Shown here one piece after another: positions 1 to 14,400 of a DNA stretch of 64,000 bases. The stretch comes from Ridgeia piscesae (Eukaryota > Annelida > Polychaeta > Sabellida > Siboglinidae): NCBI GenBank assembly GCA_025642075.2, contig JAODUO010000580.1:1-64000 (forward strand). Reading direction: 5' to 3'. The notes under the pieces are model-generated. The model saw only the letters and a program-made list of their open reading frames with translations, had not been told where the DNA came from and made no database searches. Positions within the stretch are counted from its first letter, which is position 1. Every line of letters begins with the position of its first letter. Made by a program: the position numbers and the translations under genes.

Positions 1-1672
1 GCATGACACACACCCAAGTCAAAAACACACCCAAGTTATGGCAAATAACACCTAGGTGACACCTAGCCAGTTGAAGCGGTTGCATGACACACACCCAGCT
101 GGGTTATGTCACAAGTTAGGCGGAACTTTCTGGGGCAACTCGAAGCAGCCCCAACTGCAGCTGGGTGACTCACAGCGCTTGTATCAATGGCAGCAGTGGT
201 TTACTGCTTGTGTAAATTCTACGACTGTCCGCATAATCGTGGACATAAGGGTGTTTACCTACATGTCAGTCTGTCAATGTTGAATGGTAATTACTAAATA
301 TTGACAAATTAAATTGCTATTATTATTAAATGATTTTTTTCTTTGCATTTATTATTACTGTATACGTGATTGTACATAGTTCATAGTGACAGTATGTATA
401 TCTTCATAAATATGGACATTATTGGCCTTTTACTAAGATGTGTAGATTTATCAAAGTGGCGTGCTTCTTATAACATATTGACTAATTAATTAAATTATTA
501 TTATTTATTTATATTTGTAATTTTCTGTTAATGTAGTTATACACATTGCATAATAATATGTGTTATTATCTTCATAATCATGGACATTGTAGCCTTTTGT
601 TTTTATATTGGTCTGTATACGAATATTGATTAATTTATTAATACTACATAACTACTAAATTATACCTCTTACCACAATTGCAGTTTTGAATATTTATGTA
701 AACATATATTCATGGACATTGTGGGCATTTTACAAAAACCGTTTCTTGCTAATTATTACGTATTAACTAATTTTTTTTATTACTACATGACTAGTTAATA
801 TATATTTATTCTCATAATAAATGTGGTTATGCACACTGCGTAATATGTATAAATATCTTCATATTTATGAACTCTGCTGGTCTTAATTAGAATGTGTTGG
901 TCTGTTAACTTGGTGCACTTCTTAGGTAATAGTAACTAATTAACTGAATTAATTAGTATGAAGAAAAAAATATTGCAAATTTATTACTCCATTCAATGCA
1001 TTTCAAAACACTGCGAACAATATTTTAATAGTTATATAAATAACACAATTATGCAATTTTAAATTCACTTTTATTCAAATATTTATCAACAGAAAAATAA
1101 ATGAGCTCATTGCCAGTTTTTTTAGGTCCTCCACACTCCGCAACAATAAATTAAAGAGCATAGAGCCAAGTAGACCTTCTTAGCAGTGTATTGGCTAGGT
1201 ATACAGTTAAAGAGTATGTAGTTCTGCTCCGCCTTTACCCACCTTAAATGTCATGGTACTGGTTCACGTCCGGGTAATCTAGTCGGAGAGACAAGCCGTC
1301 CATCGATGTCTTTTCGAAGACTTTCAATGTTATTAGTAAGATCATTTCTTTCAAATTAAACTATTGCTTAGAACTGTATCAGCTTAGAGAACATGTTAAA
1401 GGCGCTTCTTTCGAGTTTCACTTGCTCCGCGCAACATAATCGGCACATCCCATTATCGTTCGACAGACAGTCACACGTGCGTGGACAGCCAGTCTCTGCC
1501 ACGCCCCACGACCGTCGTCCGGTACAAAATTACGCAACATGTACTGGAGCGCCAGCGACCGATGTCGCTTCGATCAGCGCAGCAACTTGTCTCTTGTTTC
1601 GGCCGGCCGCATCTATTCACACTCATTCAACCGGATCGTGTTTACAAACACGCCGAACGCTGATATAACCAG
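1..1672. other. AT-rich non-coding DNA, no gene seen
   Basis: I see no coding exon with plausible splice sites here. Short open frames have no recognisable domain. The first 180 bases carry loosely repeated CACACCCA/ACCTAG motifs. Confidence 0.5.
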
Positions 1673-1828
1673 ACACACGCACACGCACACGCACACGCAC
1701 ACGCACACGCACACGCACACGCACACGCACACGCACACGCACACGCACACGCACACGCACACGCACACGCACACGCACACGCACACGCACACGCACACGC
1801 ACACGCACACGCACACGCACACGCACAC
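1673..1828. repeat. (CACACG)n microsatellite
   Basis: About 25 perfect copies of a 6-nt ACACGC unit. Both strands are open in several frames (His-Thr, Cys-Val and Arg-Val dipeptide runs), but these frames are artefacts of the repeat. The alternating purine-pyrimidine run could adopt Z-DNA. Confidence 0.95.
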
Positions 1829-3909
1829 AGATCATTCCATAGACTCATTGCATGAAGCTGTTGGAACAATTCTTCCTAAGAGCACTCTTTTCTCTGAGAC
1901 GTGGTTGCTGTAGTTTTCACCAAGCTATTCGTCATCCAGATACTGTTGCAATCCTCGGTGTCATTTCTGCAATTATAATTCAGGATGACATTGACCTTTA
2001 CCAGAATTAAAAATACAATGAATTATAAACTTATAGAATAGTGTTAATTTATTATTTATCCTGTAAAACAATCAATCACATAATCACGTTTATCATAATT
2101 CTGATAAGTTGTGTTTACCCCATTGAATGCTGCAGGGTCTACAACTAAACTGGATAAAATTATTATTAGAAACAACTGGAATGTAGGAAAGGTACAATAA
2201 AGTCACTGTAATTTAATAAATTACTGAAACAGTATGTATAATTTCAAAAAATGTGTACTCAGTGTTACACAAACCTTACTTCTGACTAAAGTCTTAATAA
2301 AAATTCAGTCACAGAGTAAGAAACTGCAATTACCTGTAGAAGTTGCAAACTGTTAAATCAATGATCTTTTAATCCACACACAAAAGCAAGGAGCTGTCTT
2401 CCCTATCTACACACAGCTTGATCCGAGGTCTGAAAATTCAAACCCTATACACTTGTATAACTACAGGCCAGCAGCTGCTAATCAGAAGCCTGAAACATTA
2501 TACTGTATACTGCCCACTTTGTTAGGGGTAATTAATTATCCCACCCACTGCTCAACTCCAGGGGTGAAAATGTCCTCCTGGGAAAACCCACTTGGACAGA
2601 GCCACAGCACTCATTTGATGTCAACAGGGGAGCTTTTAAGCATATCAAACAAGCCTGTGCAATCAAGTATGTTGGAACTAGGCACATGGTAGGGGGAAAT
2701 AAATAAGGAAGTAACTCTAACCAACTTAGGCAGTGCCACCAACTAAGTGTCAGAGGGGAAAGTCATGCAGTAATAATTTGCATTAGTCACTGGGCAACAT
2801 CTCTGGATTTTAGTTCTATGAGAAGTTCACTATTATTTAAACAGATACACCATATTGTGTAAGCACTGTATGTTCTCTGTTTATTGTTCGCCATGTCTGT
2901 CAGATATTTCAATACAATACTCTATTTCATTTCCTCGAAAATACCTTGTCCCCGTGAGACAGTGACAGTGTACAATAATAATTGCAACCACATGTCAGAG
3001 AATATACAATTATTCTTTAAAAGGAGAGGGCTATTTCTTTGAGCAGATATATGTGGGAGGTTACTAATAGTTAATGGGGGTGATAAAACGAGTGTGATTG
3101 TAATAAGTAGCAAAAGTACTAATGAGTCTCAGTGATAGTAATAATAACTAGACCTACAATTAACGTACAGGTTGTGAAGAGTTAACGTCCATCAACATTC
3201 AGATGTCCTCACCAAATGCCGGCATCCAGTAACAAGTGTATAATGTCCTATGAAAACATATACCGTTAGGCGAATTGTTACATCAAAAGACAGCTAGCCT
3301 TAGATATAACGTCCATGTACTTAGTGAAGTACATTCTGTTAAATAACCCTCAATAACACGAACTACTCACCCACCCACTAACGAATATGCAGCTATCAGT
3401 GCAATCCGAGATTGATCAATCCACGTATATGCCCTTTCACAGTAGATCAAATAACATCAAAAGATGGCTGGAGCCTCAGAATTCCTCACCTGCCAGGTGA
3501 CCGTTTCGGTATTCAATAACGGGAATTAGTGCCCTATGAACACATGTACCCTTAGGCGAGTCATTGCATCAAACGATTTAAATAAACCGATAGTATGCAG
3601 CTGCCGTCTATCATCTTTGACTATGTGGGACTTCTGTTTTTGATTGAGCGAATACTTGTAGAGTCAATTAGTAAGACCTAACATTTTAATTTATTTCTAG
3701 GATTTTATAAATACAAGTAATACCATTCGGTATTACATTTAGAATTGTTAGTACAACACAATAATAAAAGCCTCCAATAGTTACGATCGGACGCGCAAAC
3801 AACAACAAAACTCGTAAACATGGAGCGTACCGATCGGTGGCATCTTTGTGAATGTGGTCTGCTGTTTCCGCGCGGTCTGCCAATTGTGGCCCGCCTTTTA
3901 GTATGCCCC
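1829..3909. other. Intergenic DNA, nothing recognised
   Basis: AT-rich sequence without a recognisable coding exon, RNA gene or transposon end. Confidence 0.4.
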
Positions 3910-4521
3910 AACATACTCCCACACCTACCGGCCATACTGGCAACCAGCTTGCCGCCTGACAAGTAAGCATGTTATTAGGGGATAAAAGATTATATATTAT
4001 ATAATATTTTATTTGTAGAAAGTCCATATTATTAGATACATACAAATATATAAAATAATAATTAAATAATAATACTTATAAACACTCAGACATAATGTCA
4101 GGATAATTACTAATGTTTACTTTTAAACGATATTTCCAGTGGAACGGTTTACAATTCATCAAATAATTTAACACCATGTAATTATTATATTATAATAATT
4201 ATATGATCTTAAATTATTTGATGAATTATAAACCGTTCCACTGGAAATATCGTTTAAAAAGAAATATCAGTAATTATCCTGACTTTAGGTCTGAGTATTT
4301 ATAAGTACTATTATTTTATTATTATTTTATAGATTTGCATGTGTGTAATAGTATACATGGCCTTACATTAAATTATTATTTGTTGTTATAAGCTGGTTAC
4401 AAAGCCACACCCACATCTAGTTTTTTATTTCATTTTTTTATTTACTAAACCCCTAATAACATGCTTACTTGTCAGGGGCCAGGGTGGTTACCGGTATGGC
4501 CGGTAGGTGTGGGAGTATGTT
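3910..4521. mobile_element. Foldback (palindromic) MITE-like element
   Basis: Two arms of about 250-330 bases are imperfect reverse complements around a centre near 4180. The outer ends pair (aacatactcccacacctacc on the left, ggtaggtgtgggagtatgtt on the right). The middle pairs through ttattagggg/cccctaataa, and the innermost part pairs through a segment with cagtggaacggttt. It has no transposase. Short open frames in the arms, one on each strand, share an MAGRCGSM string only because the arms are inverted copies. The exact termini and target duplication are not clear, so the superfamily is not assigned. Confidence 0.75.
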
Positions 4522-4732
4522 CAAGGCGTGGGATAGCCATAACAAAGCCGCCATGTTGCTCAATATTGACGGTCTGTCATCGGCCCTCGACTTTCCGGCG
4601 CTCATAAATATACCTTATTCAATATATTATGTTTTCATACTTGCAGAGGAGTTACATTATAGCAATATTAAACTACACATAAAGTATCAATTTCATACGA
4701 AGCGCATAGATGTGTTTTAAGTCCGCTGCAAC

Positions 4733-4800
4733 CCGACCAGGCGCCCGGTCCGGAAGTTCCGTCGCCCAAATGACGTCAGTGTGTCGCCTAACCGATGGAT
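4733..4800 (+). promoter_or_regulatory. CpG-containing promoter-like segment with ETS and CRE motifs
   Basis: A short GC-rich island in AT-rich DNA holds CCGGAAGT (4750-4757, ETS consensus) and the full cAMP-response palindrome TGACGTCA (4771-4778). It lies about 0.7 kb upstream of the PTTG1IP-like start codon on the same strand. A promoter for that gene is an inference; the AT microsatellite lies between them. Confidence 0.3.
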
Positions 4801-4804
4801 TTTT

Positions 4805-4929
4805 GTAAATATACACACACACACACATATATATATAAAAAATTATATATATAAAATTATATATGTATATATAATTATATATAATATATATTATATATAT
4901 ATATAATATATATATATATATAATATATA

Positions 4930-4998
<69 letters not shown>
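4805..4998. repeat. (TA)n microsatellite with imperfect flanks
   Basis: Starts as a short (AC)n run, then becomes TATA/AATT-rich and finally a pure (TA)n tract of roughly 30 units. It is self-complementary and could extrude a cruciform. Confidence 0.9.
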
Positions 4999-5002
<4 letters not shown>

Positions 5003-5464
5003 TACATTGTCATGCATATAAGAATAGTTAATTTTGCAGTTTTCCTTTTCCAAAAATGAGCTATTATAGTCTTGTGCAATTTAATTATGTATAAGCGAGA
5101 ATTGACGTTTTTGGAGATTTGGTGCATTCAGCCATAACGAGGTCAAAGCGAACTATTACTTACATGACCGTTGACACTGAAGTGTTACTACACAATGGTC
5201 GGATGGGTTATGTTCATCCTATATAATTAACACTTAAATACATTTGTACTGAACGTTCAGAATCGGATAAGCAATATCTACAAAGTTCTAATTACTGTCA
5301 GCGTTGAAGATGTATTTAAAATAAAATGTGTAAAGAAGGAACTACTTTTTGTATGGATACACAAACAAGGAGTAGATATCCGCCATTTTGTCAACAAACT
5401 TCCTCCATCAACTTGTGAAGTGTGTCGTGGAAACTGCGGTGGTTATTTACCTGTTTACACTTTC

Positions 5465-8400
5465 ATGATTTTAATCATGCGATTCATGATTATTTGTGTC
5501 GTTTTGTCTGTCGCTATTGGCAAATTTGTGGAGGCCGAATCGACGACGCAGCGACCAAATACTACGTTGTCCACGACCACGCAGAACATCAAAGACGGTG
5601 AGTCACTCTGACATATTCGGTGGCGTGACACGAATACGCCATTATAGAACTTTATTTACTTGAAAAGTTACCATAATACTGTACAGACAGCAAAAGTTCT
5701 AAAAATTCTAAGAAATGAATGTTTTTGAGTAGCTAAGTATTCAGTAATTTGAATACATCTGTGGAAGGGTGCTGATAAAAGGGGGTGAGCCACCAGAACA
5801 ACATTGAACATTAAATTAATAACAATATTTAAATGCTGATGTATAGCAGCGTAGTTGCTGTATCTCTTCACCTATCTGATTTAACTATGTGTGAAGTCGC
5901 GAACACACTTAAGTATACATCCTATAGTGCTGTCTAGATGTTAACTGAGGCCTGACAACTTGCCACAATCAGTGCTGGTTACTGGTGTTGGCACTTGCCA
6001 CTTGACTTGGTAGTGCTGTGTATTATTATTTTGGTAGGCTGCGGTTGCCCTACTGCAGAGATGTTATAACTTGAGTTTCCCCAAAAGTCCAGCTGTGACC
6101 TGGCAAGCTTTATTGCCGAGGTCACTGCTGATATCAGGGTCATTGGTTACTTGATACTGGCCTACACAGCACAGACTGTCCCCACTGACCCAGTAATACA
6201 CATTATGGGCAACCCCAGATAACCTGCAGTAGCCATGGCAACCAGGAGTGGCAGTTGTCCAACCAGTTAATAAACCATGTGGTTTCATAGAAATGGTTTT
6301 GGACAATGCATGCAAATAAAAGATGACAAACAACATTGAAGCCACTGAAATGTAGTTTCTGAGGAGAATGCTGAGAGTGCCATAGATTGAAATGGAAAGT
6401 AATGAGGACATCCTCAGAACAACCACACCAAAAAGAAAGATCCTTACTATATTTTGGGCAAAACAAGCAAGGTCTATAGACTATGTATTGAGAAAGGGAA
6501 CATTAACAACATCTAGTGACAACAGAAGTGATTGAGGGGAAAAAGATTTAACAAGATTGCTACCTAGAGATTCAATTCTAGATGGCAGGTGGACTAGGAA
6601 GCCATTTGGCTTATTGAGAGTCCAACCTATCTATCTAAGTATACCCCGCCCATCTTAGGTATATGTCGATTTTATTTTTAAATATATTAACACTACTAGC
6701 GCCTACACAATCAGCTGATAATCTGTTCCATTCGTTTACTGTTCTTTGTGAAAATGAAAATTTTCTAATATCTAGTCTACACTGCTTCTTTGCTAATGTA
6801 ACTCCAAGTCCTCTGGGTTCTTCTCTCTTCCTTGACTGTGAAAAAAAAATCTCCTCTCAATCTTCTGGTTTCTAGTGTTGTTAAACCACATTGTTTTAGA
6901 CGCATTTCATAACTAATATTCCTTAGTTTTGGTATCATTTTGGTTGCTCTCCTTTGTACTCTTTCTAGCATATCCTTCTTGCGATATGGCCTCCATGCTT
7001 GTATACAATATTCTAAGTCAGGCCTAACTATTGTTTTATACAGCGGTATTATTAGTTCTTTTTCTTTGAACACTATATTTCGCCTAATTAATCCAAGAAT
7101 TTGGTTTCCCTTCGCTGCTGCAATTCCACACTGCTCTGATACCTTCATGTCAGCACTAATAGTTAACCCTAAGTCCTTTTCCTTTAATGTAGTATTTAGT
7201 ACAGTACCACCCATTGTATATTGTGCATCTTCATTCCCATGTCCTATGTGGAGGCACTTACACTTTCCAACATTAAACAGCATTTGCCACTTCTCAGACC
7301 ATTCTATCAACTTATTAAGATCATCTTGTAAATGCTGTCTATCTGCATCACTTTTAATTTTCCTAAACACTTGTGTCGCCCGCAAACTTCAACACCTTGC
7401 TTGTTATGTCATCATCCAAATCATTGATATATATTAAGAATAAAATAGGTCCCAGTACTGATCCCTGCGGTACTCCACTCAAAACCGATTTCCAGTTTGA
7501 AACCTCCCCATCAACTACTACTCTTTGTCTTCTATCAATAAGCCATTTTCTATCCAGTTGATCATACCACTTCCTACGCCATGGGCCTTTAGTTTAAGTA
7601 CCGGGTAGTAGTCTTTGGTGTGGCACTTTGTCAAAGGCTTTTTTTTTAAATCTAAGATTATATCTACTGGTGATCCCTCATCTACCCACTTTGTGACATC
7701 TTCCAAAAAACATAACATATTTGTTAAGCATGACCTCGCTTTTAAAAACCCATGTTGAGATGGGTTTATCAATTTATTTTTAACAAGAAAATCAACCAGG
7801 TGATCTTTAATTAGTCTTTCTAATAGTTTGCAAATCACCGATGTTAAACTCACTGGTCTATAGTTCTCTGACTTGTTTCTCGAACCTTTTTTAAATAATG
7901 GTATAATGTTTGCTTCTTTCCATTCTAACGGAACTATTCCCTCCTCTAATGACAAATTGAACACTGTTGCAAGCGGTATGCTGATTTGTTCTACAATTTC
8001 CAATAGTAATTTGGGAGGAATCCCATCCACTCCTGGTGATTTATTATCCTTCATATCTCTTATTTTCATAGCTACCATTGTTGGGGTTACAATTTTTGTC
8101 CTAAATAGTCAAACTCTCTCCCTTCGAACTTAGTCTCAAGTACTGGTAATATACTAATATCTTCCCTGGTAAACACCGAACTAAAGTTGTCATTTAGGTT
8201 TTCTGCCATTAAGAATCCCTCTGTTATTATGCTTCCATCACTACCTTCTAGAGGACCGACCTTATCCTGAACTTTCTGTTTACTTCGAACATACGCATAA
8301 AAACTCTTGTGTCATGTTTTATATTAAAAGCTTTTTTTTCCGTAGCTTCTCTTTGAATTTCTAATTTCAGCTGTAGCTTGATTAAGTGCTTCTTTATAAA

Positions 8401-11400
8401 TGCTATAGTCTTCTTCACTTTCAGTATGTCTATATCTCTTCGACATCATTTGCTTGTACTTGATTTTTCTAATGGCTTCCTTCGATAAGTGTTTCTTCTT
8501 TGACCGTTTCCCCTGTTTTTTCAAGGGGGCAAATTTGTCAATGACGCAGTCAATTTCAATCTTTAAAATATTCCAGCATTCTGTTGCTGTCTTATTCTTC
8601 ATTGTGTTATTCCAGTCTATCTTTGCTAAATATTCCCTCATGTCCTTATATCTTCCCTTGTGAAATTCTTGACATTATCAACAAATTCCTTCTGTGAGCT
8701 CAATACTATGTCTAACACATTCTCGCCCCAGGTTGCTTCTAACACATGTTGAGAAAGGAAACTATCTTGTACTAAATTTAAGATCTCTTGATCCTCTCTC
8801 CCGGTACTCTGTAGAGATGTCCACTGTATATGCCGATGGTTAAAATCCCCCATAATAATACAGTCCCGTTTACTCACTTCTTTGATAGCGTTATGTATTT
8901 TTTCATTCTCTTCTATGCTTATGTTTGGACTCCGATACACTAACCCAACAGTTAATGTTGAGTTTCCTGTAACTATGTTACACCAGACAGCTTCTTCATA
9001 TTCTGCTTCTTTTTCTAATTTTATTTCATAAGCCTGGATGGATTCTTTAATATATAAAATCACTCCGCCTCCCCTTCCTAATCTATCTTTCCTAAACATT
9101 ACATATCCTGCCATTCCTAATTCGGCTGATATATCGGGGTGGCCCAAGATTCGGTTATACCTATTATGTGAGGGTCAATATCTTCTACCATAATGTTTAG
9201 TTCATTTCCTTTGTTTACTATGCTCCTTGCATTTAAACAAACACATTTATAACCAAATTCCGTAGGGCTTTCCAGGCTGTTCTTTGCTGATGTCCTTTTG
9301 CTATCTTTATCTATGCCTCTAGTATTTGGCTTTGGGTATCCCCCCTGCGAAACTAATTAAAAAAGTTGCAACCTGTTCCATTGTCCATCGATCGAAGCAG
9401 GTTCTCGGAGAACACTGCTGCGCCCTTTCCGCGTAGATGGAGGCCATCTCTCATATACATGTCTTCTTTCCCAACAAAATATCCCCACAAATCTACAAAT
9501 CCATCTCCTTATTCTTCACACATCTGCCCTACTCGTGCGTTAATTGCCATCCTCTTGCAGTTTCTATATGATGCTACCCTTCCCCTCATCACTGGCAAGA
9601 TTCCTGAGAGTATGATCTGTTCAACTCTTGTCTTTTTCAGGTCATCAGAGAATAACAATAATAAATAGTATTCCAACATGGTTGAGAATAAGCACAACAG
9701 AATTACTACAAACTATAAATATGCTTATATTTTTAAGGAAGTCCGTGAGTCTGACATGCCTTGTTTCATCCACAGACAATTTCATCATTTCATTGTTAAT
9801 GTGATCAACATTGGCAGTCCATCAGCACGTAAAGACCACAACATGCATGTACACTGCCATCTTGTGTCATCTTTGGTCTGCAGTCTAAGTAATCTCACTT
9901 GCATGTATTAGTCAAAAAATACTTGTAAGCAGGGAATATGTAAGCTGCTTTTGAATCCAGCATAGACACAGCTATCCGGGCTTATGGGAGGAGTTTGCTT
10001 GTGATTGGATTGGTAAAGATTTCTACACAGGAAATGTACATGTGTGGAATATCAACTGTCACCTATTTAGGCTTAACTTTAGATCAGTCTCTTTCGTGTG
10101 ATGCTGTAGCCTCTGGTGTCCTTTCTAAAACGTCAAACAAACTAAAGTTTTTGTATAGGAATGCCAGAAAGTTTAATATAAAACAAAAAAATACTAATTT
10201 CATCTTTGATTCAATGTAATTTTGATTACACATGTTCAGCATGGTATAGTGGATTGTCGGAAAAAATTGTGCAAAATGTCGGAGTTAAAGAAGTTAAGAC
10301 CATTGGTTTACTCCTTGTAGATTATAGAGTAGAACGATTATAACTGCGCCACATGTTCAATACTATAAATGTACAGGCCCAGGAATATTTAAGAACAAAC
10401 ATTGAAATGGTATACCGTAGATACCCCACAAGAGCCAGCAACTAACGCATGTGTTATTCCAAGAGTGAAGCGTTCTGGGTAAACAGTACTTTTTATATTA
10501 GCACATTGTCTTGCTAATACATTTATTTATCTGTATTTTATTTGTCTGCATTTATTTATCTATTTTTTTTATATTTTTTTTTTATTTCTTAAATTATTAA
10601 TATTTTTATGAGGACCACATTGGAAATAAGTGTACGTTTGTGTGCTTTAATGTGTTTATCCTCTGTAATATGTATGTATATGTATATATATATATGCTTA
10701 TTCTTTTATATGCTTATTCTTTTATTTGCTTTTGCAATTTTTACCAAAAAAACTCACTCACATAGGAGTGCGAAACCTTAATTTGTTGTGTTGACTCTGA
10801 GCAGAATAGGATTCCACCAGACTTCCACCAGTTCCCTAGAAAGACAATGGATAAATTTGACATTGATTTTAGCAAAATAAACGTCTGCTGGTGTGGTACA
10901 GGTGTTTCATAGTGCCATTAATATTTCAGTCTTATGTTTCTCTTTCAGTATGTGCCGCGCTGTCAACCTGTGGAGACTGCGTCCAAAACACAAAGGTAGG
11001 ATGTCTTTAGAATATATCTATTAAACAACAACAATAGCTCACCAGTATTCGGGAAGTAATGCAGGTATTTTTAAAATCAGAATGCCACTTTTAAAGTCGT
11101 TAAATTTAGTAGCATTCTTCATTTGCAATTTTATTTAATTAGTTGGTATAATAATTAATGAATAATAATTAATAAATGTAAAACATGAGATCAATGCTAT
11201 GTAGACCTCAGGTGTGTTATTTCTCATTTCAGTGCGCTTGGTGTGAGAGTCCACGCAAATGTGGAGCTGAATCTTTCTTTACTAAGGAGTGTTCTACAAA
11301 AGACGCCCGTCGTTTCACTTGCACGTGTAAGCTGGCCACAATGCTGCTAGAAGAGAGAAGTGCCTACGTGTGTCCGCAGTCAGCGGGGTTGGCAGTAGTT

Positions 11401-14400
11401 AGTTACTATATGAATGGTCCTGGTCCACCCAGGTTGTATCAATCGGCTTTGACATAATACTGTAGTTAAAATGTATAACGTTATGCTTAGATGTTAGAGG
11501 TAGTTGACCTATATCTTTGTACTGGTGTTTTTTATATAAAAAATCCTTTTTAAATATCAGTGTGCTCAACCTTCGATTGGTATATCAAAATTAACTAAGA
11601 GTGCAAAATTTCACTTTCTGAAGTTATGTTACATGGCACTCAACAAATACAAGGATTACTTATGGTTATGTCTTTGATTTAGTACAAGAATGCCAAGCTT
11701 TCTTGGACAAAGCCTTAATTATCATGTCATAACAATTAATCACAACGTAGATTGATTTACATGTCAGGTTTGTTGTATTAGTGTTGGCTATTTACTAGAA
11801 CTGTAGCCGGGTGGTCAAATTGTCAGATTTGCAAATGCACCTGGTGGATGTCCTTAGTTGGTTCTTTTCTGTGAATAAACTTTAGTTTATTGTGGCTCCA
11901 CGTGCAGTGAGTGTGTGTGAGCCGAACAGGTGACAGGACCTGGGTGTTAGTTTGCTGTAGTTTTGAAGCTTCCAGGTGATTGCCATTTGTGTGTTGTGTG
12001 TTGTAGTGTCGTACCGCACCCTGCTCATTGCCCTGGGAGTGGTTGCGGGGGTAGTGCTGCTGGCCGTCTCCATCACCTGCTACTGTTGCTGCTGTAGGCA
12101 GTCCAAGGCCAGCCTCAAGTAAGTCATTGTCATCGTCATCGTCATCGTCATCTGTAGCAGCAGATCAACAGTTATACATACTAATTGCATAGCATAATTT
12201 TGAAACCTGCATTAATGACTATTTAATAGTACACTTACATAACGTTTTGTGTAATTGTGACATATGACAAGTGTGTTGCAACATGTCACACCTGTGTTGT
12301 GATATGTGTCACGTGTGTTGTAATATGTGACACCTATGATGTGATATGTGAAACCTGTGTTGTGATATGTGTCACGTGTGTTGTAATATGTGACACCTAT
12401 GATGTGATATGTGAAACCTGTGTTGTGATATGTGTCACGTGTGTTGTGATATGCGATACCTGTGTTGTAATATGTGTCACGTGTGTTGTGATATGTGACA
12501 CATGTGTTGTGATATGTGACACCTGTGTTGTAATATGTGAAACCTGTGATGTGACATGTGACTCCTGTGTTGTAATATGTGTCATGTGTGTTGCCATATG
12601 TGTCACATGTGTTGTGACATGTCACCTGTGTTGTGATATGTGTTGTGTGTGTTGTGATATGTGACACTTGTGTTGTGATATGTGACAACTGTGTTGAGAT
12701 GTAACACCTGTGTTGTGATATGTGTCGTGTGTGTTGTGATATGTGACACTTGTGTTGTGATATGTGACAACTGTGTTGAGATGTAACACCTGTGTTGTGA
12801 TATGTGTCGTGTGTGTTGTGATATGTGACACTTGTGTTGTAATATGTGTCACGTGTTTTGCGATATGTGTCACATGTGTTGTGACCAGGGGTAGAAATAA
12901 CTCCAGAATTTCTGGTAGTCAGCAGGACTACTTAGTTGGGAAATTTGGTAGTCCTCAGATATATCTGGTAGTCATATGGCCCAGATTTAAGCAAAATAAC
13001 ATGACAACACACGACATTAGAAAACAATCCCAAATTTTTTGGTAGTCCATCGGACTACTGCTGTCATCATCTTTGGTAGTCCGACCAAGTTTCTGGTAGT
13101 CCTCGGACTACCGGACTACCACTATTTCTACCCCTGGTTGTGATGTGTCACCTGTGTTGTGATATGTGTCACCTGTGTTGTGATATGTGACACTTGTGTT
13201 GTGATATGTGACAACTGTGTTGAGATGTAACACCTGTGTTGTGATATGTGTCGTGTGTGTTGTGATATGTGACACTTGTGTTGTAATATGTGTCACATGT
13301 TTTGCGATATGTGTCACATGTGTTGTGACGTGTCACCTGTGTTGTGATATGTGTCGTGTGTGTTGTGATATGTGACACTTGTGTGTTGTGATATGTGACA
13401 ACTGTGTTGAGATGTAACACCTGTGTTGTGATATGTGTCGTGTGTGTTGTGATATGTGACACTTGTGTGTTGTGATATGTGACAACTGTGTTGAGATGTA
13501 ACACCTGTGTTGTGGTGACAGGAAGCGACTGACCCGGGACAACATCCAACAGGAGCGTGAGGAAGAGGAACGTCGTGCCAAGCATGCTGCAAGGTGAGTG
13601 TCACCTTGCTACTTACTTTTATCACTCGGCAGTGTCCTGTCAACTATTGTGTCACTAGTCTGCGAAGTATGTGCAGTAACTTTAGCTATGGAGCGATATT
13701 ACAGCCATATTGCTAGAGTGTCAATTTCTGACTTCTAATTATTCAGTTACTTTGTAAATAATCTAATGCTAGAAGAAAAACCTGTGGTTGAAAATTTTCA
13801 GTTGAAAGTGTCAACATTTTTTCTCACGTTGAAAATGTGGCCAAAATGTGTAGCATAAGCATTCCCTGACAGCCAACTGCTTTCACAAGGAATCGCGTGA
13901 AATTGGTTCTGTCTTTATATGCATTATTATAGTAGTTTGTGTGTGCATTCGTAAATATTGGAGTACCTTTTATTGCGATACAGTAGCATCTTCCTATAAT
14001 GCGGATCGGGTATAACGTCTTTCGTGGACCCCAAATTTCTGCCACTAGAGGGACATGGCTGACAATGACGATGTAATGAGTGTCGCTTCTTTTATGAAGT
14101 TCTCATCTTTCTCTTGTATAGGTGCATCTTGTCAAACAGACAAGAAATTTAATGTAGAAGTACAACAGCATTTCTGCGTTTGTTGTGCCTCTAACTTCTG
14201 CACCGCCGTCCCGCTGCAGCACAAATCCTATCGTTTTTCACTCCTGTATATAGAGTAACTGGCACTTAGTTTGCATAATGATCTATGGTATGAGGTATTG
14301 TTTGTTTTGTGCCGACATCAATTGTCTTTTTCTCCTGCTGGTCTCTCATGGCTTCCGCAAATGGGCACCTTCGCCAGCTTGCATTTACTGACATGTGAAA

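Noticed and set aside
13980..14260. Tigger/pogo-like end (CAGTAGCATCTTCCTATAAT) and a 67-codon frame beginning [10 protein letters not shown]
   Set aside because: One end loosely resembles a Tc1/pogo terminus, but no matching inverted end or transposase is visible; the short frame has no domain.
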